Source of the DNA: CAJQND01 sp051010055
GTDB lineage: Bacteria; Pseudomonadota; Alphaproteobacteria; Rhizobiales; CAJQND01
Assembly (NCBI GenBank): GCA_051010055.1
Contig: JBPCVY010000059.1
Location: 1 to 16,310 of the forward strand
Direction: 5' to 3'
DNA length: 16,310 nt
Every line of letters starts with the position of its first letter. The first letter of the stretch is position 1. The translations under genes were made by a program, and so were the position numbers. Positions 1 through 7,137 of the stretch are shown piece after piece. The notes beneath the pieces were generated by a model that was not told the DNA's origin, searched no databases, and saw nothing but the letters and a program-made list of their open reading frames with translations.

Positions 1-1
1 G

Positions 2-49
2 CCTGCAGCTGTGGAACTCAAGAGCTTTCTGCGGGAAATGTCCGTTTGA
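2..49 (+). CDS. Possible C-terminal tail of an upstream gene
   Basis: From the left edge one forward frame stays open to a TGA at 47-49 and ends in a plausible protein tail, VELKSFLREMSV. Another forward frame is also open, to 78, but its translation looks less protein-like. With 15 residues no family can be named. It is listed only because the next gene starts at 121 and some upstream gene probably ends here. The 70 bases between hold no clear promoter or terminator. Confidence 0.2.
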   Translation, partial: PAAVELKSFLREMSV

Positions 50-120
50 GGCATGAAACAATTCCTTCCAAAAAATGAGGTATCTTGTAAGCTAGATGGG
101 CGCAGAATGGTGGTATTGCA

Positions 121-1110
121 ATGGCAAAGCAGAACCCATATCGGCCGTTTGAGCCGTGTGATGCCCAAAAGGAACTCATTCCGGAGATTTCCGGCAATGA
201 CATTAACGGGCTGGGCGAGGGACGTGTGCGCCGGGCGCGTTACGTTTACTGGAATGATCCCGACACACTTGCCCATGGGGAAATGCAGCGCTGGTTCTAC
301 CAGAACGATCCTGAAAACGAGACCCTGAAGGAAGCCCGCGAAGAACGGGCAAGGGTAACCGGCATCGCATTACCGGAAATCGCCACTCAAAGAGCCGCAC
401 GCAGTGCAACGGAATGGACGCGATTGCTGAAAAAAGAAGCCGGCGGGCTTGATTTCGAAATGAATGGCATCACCGCTTTGAAGCCGGATTATCTGTTTGA
501 AGGTTGTGAGTTGGATCATGAGTGGGTGATCATGATTGGCGTTGTCCACGACTATGATGAGATTAGCTGCGCGCCTAAAGACCGGGCAGGGGCAGAAGTG
601 GTGCGCCAATATGGCAGGGCCATGCGCGGGGCTCTGGAGCTGGCCGGCTGGGTGCGCCGGCAAGGCTATGATGCTGAGGCGCATACGGGGCCTTTGGCAT
701 CGAAGCTGATGATGATCCCGCCAGCGATAGCGGCAGGATTGGGGGAGCTTGGAAAACACGGATCGCTTATCAACCGCGAGTATGGCTCAAGCTTCCGCCT
801 GTCGGCGGTCACCACATCCATGCCCCTGGATGAAACCGGCGCGCCGCCACTATGGGTGGATGATTTTTGCGAAAACTGCCGGATTTGTGAGGATGCCTGC
901 CCACCGCAAGCCATCTTTCAAGAAAAGCAGTTGGTGCGTGGTGAGCGGAAATGGTACGTCGATTTCGACAAATGCATTCCGTTTTTCAATGAGACTTTCG
1001 GGTGCGCAATGTGCATTGCCCAATGCCCGTGGAGCCGGCCAGGGGTTGGCCCAAGGCTGGCAGACAAGCTTTCCCGGCGCAAAGAACGGCTGGAAGCGCC
1101 CGGCGCCTGA
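121..1110 (+). CDS. Reductive-dehalogenase-like 4Fe-4S protein, cytosolic
   Basis: A 329-residue protein with two 4Fe-4S motifs near its C-terminus: C250-x2-C253-x2-C256-x3-C260-P, then C284-x10-C295-x2-C298-x3-C302-P-W. The long gap in the second motif followed by CPW is typical of the reductive dehalogenase (RdhA) superfamily, as is the GLGELGKHGSLI stretch around 207-217. It has no Tat signal, and at 329 residues it is shorter than respiratory RdhA proteins (about 450-500), so it resembles the short cytosolic relatives seen in aerobic marine bacteria. Whether it binds a corrinoid and what it acts on cannot be read from the sequence. The ATG at 121 is the only good start after stops at 76-78 and 88-90, but its ribosome binding site is weak. 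It faces the nir operon tail-to-tail with 22 bases between and is probably unrelated to it. Epoxyqueuosine reductase QueG is a more distant relative. Confidence 0.75.
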   Translation: MAKQNPYRPFEPCDAQKELIPEISGNDINGLGEGRVRRARYVYWNDPDTLAHGEMQRWFYQNDPENETLKEAREERARVTGIALPEIATQRAARSATEWTRLLKKEAGGLDFEMNGITALKPDYLFEGCELDHEWVIMIGVVHDYDEISCAPKDRAGAEVVRQYGRAMRGALELAGWVRRQGYDAEAHTGPLASKLMMIPPAIAAGLGELGKHGSLINREYGSSFRLSAVTTSMPLDETGAPPLWVDDFCENCRICEDACPPQAIFQEKQLVRGERKWYVDFDKCIPFFNETFGCAMCIAQCPWSRPGVGPRLADKLSRRKERLEAPGA

Positions 1111-1132
1111 TTCTGCTAAACTTTGCCCGCGG

Positions 1133-1525
1133 TCAGTTCAAATCGATTGTGATCGTTGTCGAGCACCCGCAGTTCTCTTTGTCCTTCTGGCAATAGGCCT
1201 TTGGCGGCTCATCCGTTACCGCCAAAGAACAACAGCCATCGCATTCGATTGTTCCCTTGCCTGAGCGGGTGTTTCCAGTTTTTGGCGACTGGAAAACCGC
1301 GCGCTTTTTGGACGTGCGCCGCACTTTGTAGCCGCGTGAAAGCTGTAGCTGGTTATTGCGTTTCACCGAGACGCCCTTTGGCAGTTTGCCGACAACTTTA
1401 ACCTTGTCCACGCCTGGGGCGGGCGTCGCCGTCAAGCTTTGAGACTGGCCGGGTACGGCAGCACCAAAGAGCAGATAAAGGCCCACTCCGGCGATGACAG
1501 CGATACTGACTGAGGTCCAATTCAT
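1133..1525 (-). CDS. Small Cys-rich membrane-anchored protein, unknown
   Basis: A 130-residue protein of no family I recognise. Residues 5-25 form a hydrophobic segment (signal peptide or membrane anchor), followed by a Ser/Thr/Pro-containing linker and a basic middle region (about 50-90). The C-terminal part holds six cysteines: C95, C98, C99, C112, C119 and C121, arranged C-x2-CC-x12-C-x6-C-x-C. Such clustering in a likely exported protein suggests disulfides or metal binding, but this is inference. The start is well supported: GGAGG lies a few bases upstream, and the ATG overlaps the stop of the preceding small reading frame in an ATGA. It is the last gene of the minus-strand nir cluster, so it may be co-expressed with it. 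No terminator was found after it. Confidence 0.6.
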   Translation of the reverse strand: MNWTSVSIAVIAGVGLYLLFGAAVPGQSQSLTATPAPGVDKVKVVGKLPKGVSVKRNNQLQLSRGYKVRRTSKKRAVFQSPKTGNTRSGKGTIECDGCCSLAVTDEPPKAYCQKDKENCGCSTTITIDLN

Positions 1526-1677
1526 TGGCTGTCCTCCATGAGTTTGAGTGCAGCCATCTGGCGGGCTGGCCCGGAAATGTCATGGTTTGCCAAGGAGCGC
1601 GCGGCGTTGGCGCAGCGCGCCAAAATGGCGAGACTTGAACCTTTCCCGCCGATAGCCTTTTGCGGGCAGTATAGCAT
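1522..1677 (-). CDS. Possible small coupled gene, unknown
   Basis: A short reading frame fills the gap between the chelatase-like gene and the Cys-rich protein gene. From the ATG at 1677 it gives 51 residues. A TTG directly after the chelatase stop (1710) would give 62. The C-terminal part (ARSLANHDISGPARQMAALKLMEDS) looks like an amphipathic helical segment, with no signal peptide and no known motif. The best evidence for it is that its TGA overlaps the next gene's ATG as ATGA, a translational coupling arrangement used repeatedly in this operon. Neither start has a convincing ribosome binding site, and the 5' part overlaps a small GC hairpin at 1692-1704, so it may be only a leader for the next gene. 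Confidence 0.35.
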   Translation of the reverse strand: MLYCPQKAIGGKGSSLAILARCANAARSLANHDISGPARQMAALKLMEDSQ

Positions 1678-1712
1678 ATTTGGAGAAAACCGGCCCTGAG
1701 GGCCCGTCAAGC

Positions 1713-2480
1713 CTAGTTAACCGCCTCTTTCACATCGCTTAAGATGAGCCTTTCAAGGGCCGGGCTGCGCGATAACGGGGTGCAGAGGAGAACATCACTG
1801 CGCCCGCATGCGGCAACTGCTTCGGGCACATCGCCTGCGCCGTGCATGCCTTCGCCAACAAACAGTCCCGCAACCACCAAAGGGCCGGGCAGGTTTGCCA
1901 GCTGGTGGGCAAGAAAAGGGGGCTCTTCAAGATAGGCGCAGTGTACGGCCCTAAAACCGGAACGCGCAGCCAATCTCTTCGCCACCGCCTCTGTTGCCAG
2001 GCGCGATTGAGGGCTTTTGGCTGACCCATGGGCGGCCAGCAATAGAGTTGCATCATTTATGGGAAGCCTGGCATCGGCAGCTGTTTGCCTGCAAAGGCGC
2101 TCAACAACTCCCGGCAGGCCAGGATTGAGCCCGAGGGGGCGCAAAACTTTCACCTCGGAACTTTCGCCACTTTCTCCCATGGCCAAGGCGCGCGGAATAG
2201 CCTGGTTCACGTAATAGCCATCGCTCATGAATAGCGGATAAACCAGAATGGATTCTCCGGCCAGTTGGGACGGCATATCCTCAATTTTCGGGGCGCCGCG
2301 CACAAAGCACGGCTCAACCCTGCCAAACTGTCTGCCGCGGCGGATTTTCCGGGCAAGCCTGTGCACAACCTCATCATCACCGCGCCCGCCGCATTCGCCA
2401 TGGGCGGCAAGCAACAACGTGGGGAAGGGCACGACCTTAGTGGCTGGTGCCTTCGGAGAATGTAATCTTGTTCCAGACAT
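1713..2480 (-). CDS. cbiX: CbiX-type sirohydrochlorin chelatase
   Basis: A 255-residue protein made of two similar halves, each starting with LLLAAHG (H28 and H151), the signature of the CbiX/SirB class II chelatases that insert Co or Fe into sirohydrochlorin. In the C-terminal half the second expected His is present (H213 in FVGEGMHGAGDVPE). In the N-terminal half the matching stretch is PLFMSDGYYVNQAIP, with Tyr in its place, so the C-terminal half is probably the metal-inserting one. The ATG at 2480 has AGGAAAG upstream and overlaps the end of nirN by 44 bases. A GTG at 2432, just after the nirN stop, is an alternative. Heme d1 synthesis runs through siroheme, which needs iron insertion into sirohydrochlorin, so a ferrochelatase role in this pathway is the obvious inference. 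A cobalamin-pathway role cannot be excluded. Confidence 0.8.
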   Translation of the reverse strand: MSGTRLHSPKAPATKVVPFPTLLLAAHGECGGRGDDEVVHRLARKIRRGRQFGRVEPCFVRGAPKIEDMPSQLAGESILVYPLFMSDGYYVNQAIPRALAMGESGESSEVKVLRPLGLNPGLPGVVERLCRQTAADARLPINDATLLLAAHGSAKSPQSRLATEAVAKRLAARSGFRAVHCAYLEEPPFLAHQLANLPGPLVVAGLFVGEGMHGAGDVPEAVAACGRSDVLLCTPLSRSPALERLILSDVKEAVN

Positions 2481-3996
2481 TGTACTTTCCTGAAGGCTTC
2501 GACATGGGGATGCGCTTGACCTCTTCCAGGGTTTTTGCGTCATAGATGACGATGGCTCCGTCTTTCTCCCAAATTGAAGCAATGGCGTGGCTTCCATCCC
2601 GGTCGAACTCAATGTGGGCGGCGGTTTTCCCCGGGGCAGGGCGCAAGGTTTTCACAATTTCAAGGGTGCGCTTGTCGATAACGTGCAACACGTCCTTGTT
2701 GGCGCCAAAGAACACGTCAGTCCACGCATATGGCGAGTTTTCATGGCTGCGCATAAAAAATCCCGGACCCTTGGTTTCGATTGTTTTGATTACGCTCCAA
2801 TCGGTAAGGTCGATCACTGTGATGCGCCCTTCCTTCAGATGGGGCGTTGCCATGACCTTGCGGCCCTCATAATCCCAGGCAATGCCAGAGCCCAAATGGG
2901 GCAGGCCGGGAAGTTCGATGCGGGCAATATCCCTTCCCACATTAAGGTTCACCACAATCGCCGCCTTGCCACGCGCTGAACCGATAAGATGGCGGTAGGG
3001 TGGATCGAAGAAGAAATCATCAATCGGCTCCGGCACCTCTATTCGCCTGTGCGCGAACAGGCCAGAGGAAGAAGCCAGGCCCTCAACCATGCCCTTTTCG
3101 TGGGAATGCACGAGGCCTTCGAAAACCGGTTCGGCATTCGGGTCGGTGGATATTTCCCAGATTTCCGCAACATCTTTCAGGGCCGCAATGAAGCTGTTGC
3201 GCTGGGGCGCCTGATAAACTGCCGATACGCGCGAAGAATTACCCTTGCGGTCAGCAACCTGAAACACCTTCTCAACGCTCAAATCTTCCGTTGAGAGAAT
3301 AACGAGGGTGTGGGGCAGGTAGTTGGCCACTGCCAGATGCTTGCCATCGCGGGAAATGGCGATATTGCGCGAGTTGATGCCGGCGCGCACTTCGCCGACA
3401 ACTTCCAGCGACCAGATATCGTACTTCATCACCCAACCGTCGCGGGACATAAAAAACACATAGCGCCCGCCGGGGGTGAATTTCGGCCCGCCATGAAGCG
3501 CATAGCGGGTAGGGAACCTGGTAACCGTTTCAAACGTGTCGCCGTCCATAATGGTGGCGTGATGGTCGCCGGTTTCAACGACCACGAAGAGGTTGAGCGG
3601 GTCTGCGTCAAAAACCGGCTTGGTTGCGTTGGTCGCGGCCTCGTTCAGGGTGCGGCTTTCGGCAATGTCCTGCTCAGTCCAGGTGGGGGCGATCTTTGGG
3701 ACTTTATAGATATAGGCCACAAGTGCGTCGACATCCGCATCAGAAAGCGCATCCCCAAAGCCGGGCATCTGGGTGCCGGTGCGCCCATGGGAGATTACCT
3801 TTGCGGCCTTTTTCTTGCGCAAACGGCCAAGGTTAGACGGCAAAAGCGCGGGGCCTGTTCCACCAAGGCGTTCGGCGCCATGGCATGAGGCGCAGTGCTC
3901 GCCATAGAGCGCTGCGCCATCTTCGCCTGCAAACGCATTGAGCGCCAAAAGCGGTAAAAGGAACGCGGCGCAAGTGCTAGCCAGCCATTGCTTCAT
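2437..3996 (-). CDS. nirN: NirN, cytochrome c / d1-type heme d1 maturation protein
   Basis: A 519-residue NirS paralogue: a Sec signal peptide (about 1-23), a cytochrome c domain with CASCH at C35/C38/H39 and a likely Met ligand at M77 (GTQMPGF), then an eight-bladed d1-type beta-propeller from about residue 100 to the end, closing with SGKYNVWNK, comparable to the TGKFNVYN end of NirS. In Pseudomonas, NirN converts dihydro-heme d1 to heme d1 and passes it to NirS in the periplasm. That function is assigned here by family and position. The ATG at 3996 has AGAGGAG seven bases upstream and overlaps nirJ by 20 bases. It follows nirJ as in the Paracoccus and Pseudomonas clusters. NirF is the other paralogue but lacks the heme c domain, which separates the two. 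Confidence 0.9.
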   Translation of the reverse strand: MKQWLASTCAAFLLPLLALNAFAGEDGAALYGEHCASCHGAERLGGTGPALLPSNLGRLRKKKAAKVISHGRTGTQMPGFGDALSDADVDALVAYIYKVPKIAPTWTEQDIAESRTLNEAATNATKPVFDADPLNLFVVVETGDHHATIMDGDTFETVTRFPTRYALHGGPKFTPGGRYVFFMSRDGWVMKYDIWSLEVVGEVRAGINSRNIAISRDGKHLAVANYLPHTLVILSTEDLSVEKVFQVADRKGNSSRVSAVYQAPQRNSFIAALKDVAEIWEISTDPNAEPVFEGLVHSHEKGMVEGLASSSGLFAHRRIEVPEPIDDFFFDPPYRHLIGSARGKAAIVVNLNVGRDIARIELPGLPHLGSGIAWDYEGRKVMATPHLKEGRITVIDLTDWSVIKTIETKGPGFFMRSHENSPYAWTDVFFGANKDVLHVIDKRTLEIVKTLRPAPGKTAAHIEFDRDGSHAIASIWEKDGAIVIYDAKTLEEVKRIPMSKPSGKYNVWNKITFSEGTSH

Positions 3997-5182
3997 GGCG
4001 CGCTCCTCTAAATCGTGTCACTTCCAGCCGGTCGTGATGGTGTGTCAGGCCGATTTCGGCATCGGTGAGGTAACAGGCGGGGTCTTCTGCCCAGGCATCG
4101 CCGGTGAGCTGTTGCGCCCGCACCCGCGTGTTTCCGCCGCAAATATCAAAGAATGCACACTCACCACATCTTCCTCCAATCTTACGCGGGCGTTGCTTCA
4201 GGCCGGCCATAATCGGGTCCGAGGTATCGGTCCAGATTTCAGAAAATGGCCGTTCCTTCACGTTGCCAAGCGGGTAGTGCCACCACATTGTGTCAGGATG
4301 AACAATGCCCAGATTGTCAATATTGGCGACGTTGCAGCCAGATGAGTTGCCACCCCATTGGGCAAGCTTCCCGCGGATATGCTCTTCAAGCTCGGGGAAG
4401 TTCTTGCGCACCCAAAACAGGAGATAAACACCGTCTGCATCGTTGTTGCCGGTAACAATCTCGCGCGTTCCGCCGCCCAACGCATCTTGCCAGGCATAGT
4501 CAAACAGCATGTCCATAAACGCGCGCGTGCGCTCGCGGCGGGCATCATCGGCGCGGTTCTTGTTGCCCCGTCCGGCGTAGACAAGGTGAGAGAGGTAGAA
4601 TTTCTCAACTCCTTCATCTTCCGCCAGCTTCAACAACTGAGGCAACTCATCCGCATTATCCATGGTGGCGGTAAAGCGCATGCCCACCTTGATGCCGTTT
4701 TCGCGGCACAGCCTTATGCCGTTCAATGCGGCGTCAAACCCGCCATCCATGCGGCGGAACTCGTCGTGGGTCGCGCGCATGCCATCAAGGCTGATGCCCA
4801 CATAGTCGTAACCAATATCAGCAATCTGTTTGATGTTTTCCCGGTCAATGAGCGTGCCGTTTGAAGAAAGGCCAACGTAAAAGCCCATATCCTTTGCGCG
4901 CCGGGAGATATCAAAAATGTCGGGCCGCAAAAGCGGCTCGCCGCCGGAAAGAATTAGCACGGGTACCTTGAACCCTTTCAAATCGTCCATGACGGCGAAA
5001 ACTTCTTTCGTCGACAGCTCCCCGGGAAAATCCACATCCCCGGAAATGGCATAGCAATGTTTGCACATCAGGTTGCAACGCCTGATGAGGTTCCAGATAA
5101 CAACCGGGCCAGGCGGGTTCCGCTGTGGCCCTAGCGGCTTGGGGTTGGCAATTTCATGCATAAACTGGCTAAGCCGGAACAT
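3977..5182 (-). CDS. nirJ: NirJ, radical SAM heme d1 synthase
   Basis: A 401-residue radical SAM protein. The SAM-binding cluster motif is C36-x3-C40-x2-C43 (CNLMCKHC), followed by the GGEP motif at 80-83. The C-terminal SPASM-like region carries C283, C339, C342, C348 and C370 (CGECAFFDICGGN), fit to bind an auxiliary cluster. NirJ acts in the cytosol on 12,18-didecarboxysiroheme, removing the two propionates on rings A and B as part of making the oxo groups of heme d1. The gene overlaps the end of nirH by 14 bases and the start of nirN by 20. The main alternative is a related heme-modifying radical SAM protein such as AhbC/AhbD, but the company of nirD-H and nirS makes NirJ clearly better. 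Confidence 0.93.
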   Translation of the reverse strand: MFRLSQFMHEIANPKPLGPQRNPPGPVVIWNLIRRCNLMCKHCYAISGDVDFPGELSTKEVFAVMDDLKGFKVPVLILSGGEPLLRPDIFDISRRAKDMGFYVGLSSNGTLIDRENIKQIADIGYDYVGISLDGMRATHDEFRRMDGGFDAALNGIRLCRENGIKVGMRFTATMDNADELPQLLKLAEDEGVEKFYLSHLVYAGRGNKNRADDARRERTRAFMDMLFDYAWQDALGGGTREIVTGNNDADGVYLLFWVRKNFPELEEHIRGKLAQWGGNSSGCNVANIDNLGIVHPDTMWWHYPLGNVKERPFSEIWTDTSDPIMAGLKQRPRKIGGRCGECAFFDICGGNTRVRAQQLTGDAWAEDPACYLTDAEIGLTHHHDRLEVTRFRGARHEAMAG

Positions 5183-5690
5183 CTTTGTCGTCCTTTTCGG
5201 CGATGATTCTGAGCCCGGTTTTCTTCAGAACGCTGGTTGAATAGAGAATGTCGTGGGCGCGGGCGTCAGCGCCCAAAAGCTCTGCAATCTTGGCGGCCTT
5301 TTCTTCAACTTCCGGCTTGGATTTGCCGTGCACCATTGCAAAAAGATTGAAAGGCCACAAAGGCAGGGCGCGCGGGCGCAAATAGCAATGGGAGACGAAA
5401 TCAAGCGCGCCAATCTTTTCTCCAAGCGCTTCTGCTACGCTATCGTCAACGTCCCAGACGGTCATGCCGTTGGCGCTGAGGCCGAGCGCGTAATGGTTTG
5501 GAACTGCGCCAATGCGGCGGATAATGCCGACCTCCAACATGCGCGTCATACGGCTGCGCACATCTTCTTCAGACAAGTTGAGCGCAACAGCGATGTGCAC
5601 ATAGGGGTGCGGCACCAGCGGCAGCCCTTCCTGGGTGGCAGCGATGATACGGCGGTCCGTATCGTCAATGATGGTGCGTTGCGCGTTCAT
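5169..5690 (-). CDS. nirH: NirH, siroheme decarboxylase subunit
   Basis: A 173-residue Lrp/AsnC-like protein: N-terminal winged-helix-like part (DRRIIAATQEGLPLVPHPY, about 12-60) and C-terminal ligand domain with SHCYLRPRALPLWPFNLFAMVHG at 100-122, the stretch shared by NirH and NirL. These proteins do not act as transcription factors here. The NirD/L/G/H proteins together decarboxylate siroheme to 12,18-didecarboxysiroheme. Its ATG overlaps the nirG stop by four bases (ATGA), so translation is probably coupled. NirH versus NirL is decided by order (last of the decarboxylase genes, before nirJ) and by similarity of its middle region to the C-terminal half of the NirDL fusion. Being paralogues, the individual letters are less sure than the family. 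Confidence 0.85.
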   Translation of the reverse strand: MNAQRTIIDDTDRRIIAATQEGLPLVPHPYVHIAVALNLSEEDVRSRMTRMLEVGIIRRIGAVPNHYALGLSANGMTVWDVDDSVAEALGEKIGALDFVSHCYLRPRALPLWPFNLFAMVHGKSKPEVEEKAAKIAELLGADARAHDILYSTSVLKKTGLRIIAEKDDKDVPA

Positions 5691-6142
5691 GCATCCACCT
5701 TCAGGCCGATGAAGAACTCCCGCTGCTTTGGGAAGTTGTAGACGGTGAGACCGGTTTCTTTTTCGATTTCCGCAATGACCCTTTCAATTTCGCCAGGACT
5801 ATCGACGGCAATCACGAACCACATATTGAGCGTGTGATTGCGGGCATAATTGTGCGCGACTTCTTCATGGCGGTTCACAAGTTCAGTGACTTTATCAAAA
5901 CGCTCCTTGGGGGCGGCAACCGCGCAAAGGGTTACCGCGCCGCCAAGTTTTTCTGCGTCATGCATGGGCCCGAAGCGCGAGAGCACGCCGTCTGAGACCA
6001 GCCGCGTGATCCTGTCGATCAAGTCCTGCTCGGCAATGCCCAGACTATTGGCCACATCCAGGAAAGGGCGCTCGGAAATCGGAAACCCGCCTTGCAGATT
6101 GTTGATGATCTGCCGGTCGATTTCGTCGAGCGGAGCGGTCAT
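5687..6142 (-). CDS. nirG: NirG, siroheme decarboxylase subunit
   Basis: A 151-residue AsnC-like siroheme decarboxylase subunit of the NirD/NirG type: DRQIINNLQGGFPISERPF near the N-terminus and VAHNYARNHTLNMWFVIAV around 95-113. The HNY-x5-LN-x-WFV pattern is the same as in the NirD half of the preceding fusion (HNYQREHLYNLWFV), and His residues in this region have been implicated in catalysis in the family. It works in the cytosol with NirDL and NirH to remove the acetate carboxyls at C12 and C18 of siroheme. The gene is joined on both sides by ATGA overlaps. The NirG name rests on gene order. Confidence 0.85.
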   Translation of the reverse strand: MTAPLDEIDRQIINNLQGGFPISERPFLDVANSLGIAEQDLIDRITRLVSDGVLSRFGPMHDAEKLGGAVTLCAVAAPKERFDKVTELVNRHEEVAHNYARNHTLNMWFVIAVDSPGEIERVIAEIEKETGLTVYNFPKQREFFIGLKVDA

Positions 6143-7137
6143 TGAACCGCCTCCACTTGGCGCTGGTTAAACACAGCGCCGCGTTGCTTGAAGCACCTTT
6201 TTGAGAACAAAATCGCTTTTTCGAATACATAAAGACCACAATCAAGTTCAGCCTCGCGTAGCTCATCTTCAACTTCGTGGCGGGCATGGCCATGGATCAT
6301 GGCGAACAGATTGTAGGGCCAGTCCGGCAGGCGCCGAGCGCGCCGGTAACACAATGTCACGGCGTGGCGGGCGGCAAGCTTTTGAGCAATGGCATCAATC
6401 TTATCGTTATCCACGTTCCAGACAGCCATGGCATTGGCCGTAAAGCCCAGTTTGCGGTGGCGCAAAATGCAGCCGAAACGGGATATGATGCCTGACTGAA
6501 TAAGCGCCTCCAGCCTGCGTAGAACCTGGGCTTCCGTCCAGCCCAATCGCTCAGCAATCGAAAGGTAGGGGCGCGGCGACAGGGGCAGGCCTTCTTCGAT
6601 GGCGCACACTAGCCGGCGGTCTTCAGGCTCAACCGGAGCAAGTTCGGCTATTGGAGTCGGTTTTTTGCCGCCACGAAAGGCGCCGTTGAGGCGAAATCCA
6701 AGATCAATGTGATAGGAGCGCTCAAGGGGAAGATCAATGACCTTGAGGCCGCTCAACAGCTCAATTTCGGCAAGGCAGGAAAGAACGCTTTGCCGGCAAT
6801 CTGCGGTAACCACGAACCATAAATTATACAGATGCTCGCGCTGGTAATTGTGATTGACGCTGTGTTGCCGGTTTACAAGCTCTGCAACCTCTTCCAGGCG
6901 CTCTTCCGGCACCGCCATTGCGGCAAGCGTGCTGGCGCCAACTGTATTGGGACGCACCGCAGCCCCGATGCGCCCCAATATTCCTTGGGCGCTCAGCCCG
7001 TCAAAGGCATCGAGAACTTCGCCCTCGCTCAGCCCGCTGGCTCGGCCGATTGTTGCGAAGGGGCGGGTGCACAACGGAAAGTTCCGCTGCCAGAGATCGG
7101 CCATCGCGACCGCAGGATCTATTAGCGCGCTACTCAT
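6139..7137 (-). CDS. nirDL: NirDL, fused siroheme decarboxylase
   Basis: A 332-residue fusion of two AsnC-like siroheme decarboxylase modules. Residues 1 to about 150 are NirD-like (winged-helix-like region about 12-60, HNYQREHLYNLWFV at 96-109). A linker rich in Lys, Pro and Glu follows (about 155-172). Residues 173-332 are NirL-like (DRRLVCAIEEGLPLSPRPYLSIAERLGW, then TLCYRRARRLPDWPYNLFAMIHG at 261-283). Fused NirDL is known in several denitrifiers, while Pseudomonas encodes NirD and NirL separately. With NirG and NirH it converts siroheme to 12,18-didecarboxysiroheme in the cytosol. The start ATG overlaps the nirF stop as ATGA. The tail beyond about residue 305 is basic and Cys-containing (FSKRCFKQRG) and has no counterpart in NirH. 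Confidence 0.9.
   Translation of the reverse strand: MSSALIDPAVAMADLWQRNFPLCTRPFATIGRASGLSEGEVLDAFDGLSAQGILGRIGAAVRPNTVGASTLAAMAVPEERLEEVAELVNRQHSVNHNYQREHLYNLWFVVTADCRQSVLSCLAEIELLSGLKVIDLPLERSYHIDLGFRLNGAFRGGKKPTPIAELAPVEPEDRRLVCAIEEGLPLSPRPYLSIAERLGWTEAQVLRRLEALIQSGIISRFGCILRHRKLGFTANAMAVWNVDNDKIDAIAQKLAARHAVTLCYRRARRLPDWPYNLFAMIHGHARHEVEDELREAELDCGLYVFEKAILFSKRCFKQRGAVFNQRQVEAVQ

Noticed and set aside
121..1110. Epoxyqueuosine reductase QueG
   Set aside because: It is related through the ferredoxin part, but the second cluster motif with C-x10-C-x2-C-x3-CPW fits the reductive dehalogenase group better.
749..1264. 171-residue frame overlapping the iron-sulfur protein gene
   Set aside because: It runs out of frame through the conserved 4Fe-4S region of the real gene, and its translation has no domain character.
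1692..1704. GGCCC-TGA-GGGCC hairpin after the chelatase gene
   Set aside because: The stem is only five pairs with a three-base loop, and the following minus-strand GGTTTTC is too weak to call a terminator. It is kept only as a caution for the small frame that starts there.
3310..3888. 192-residue open frame on the plus strand
   Set aside because: It is antisense to nirN, with no recognisable motif and no ribosome binding site of note.
5169..7137. AsnC/Lrp-type transcription regulators
   Set aside because: nirDL, nirG and nirH share the fold, but their HNY and YRRARRLP-type motifs and operon place mark them as siroheme decarboxylase subunits.
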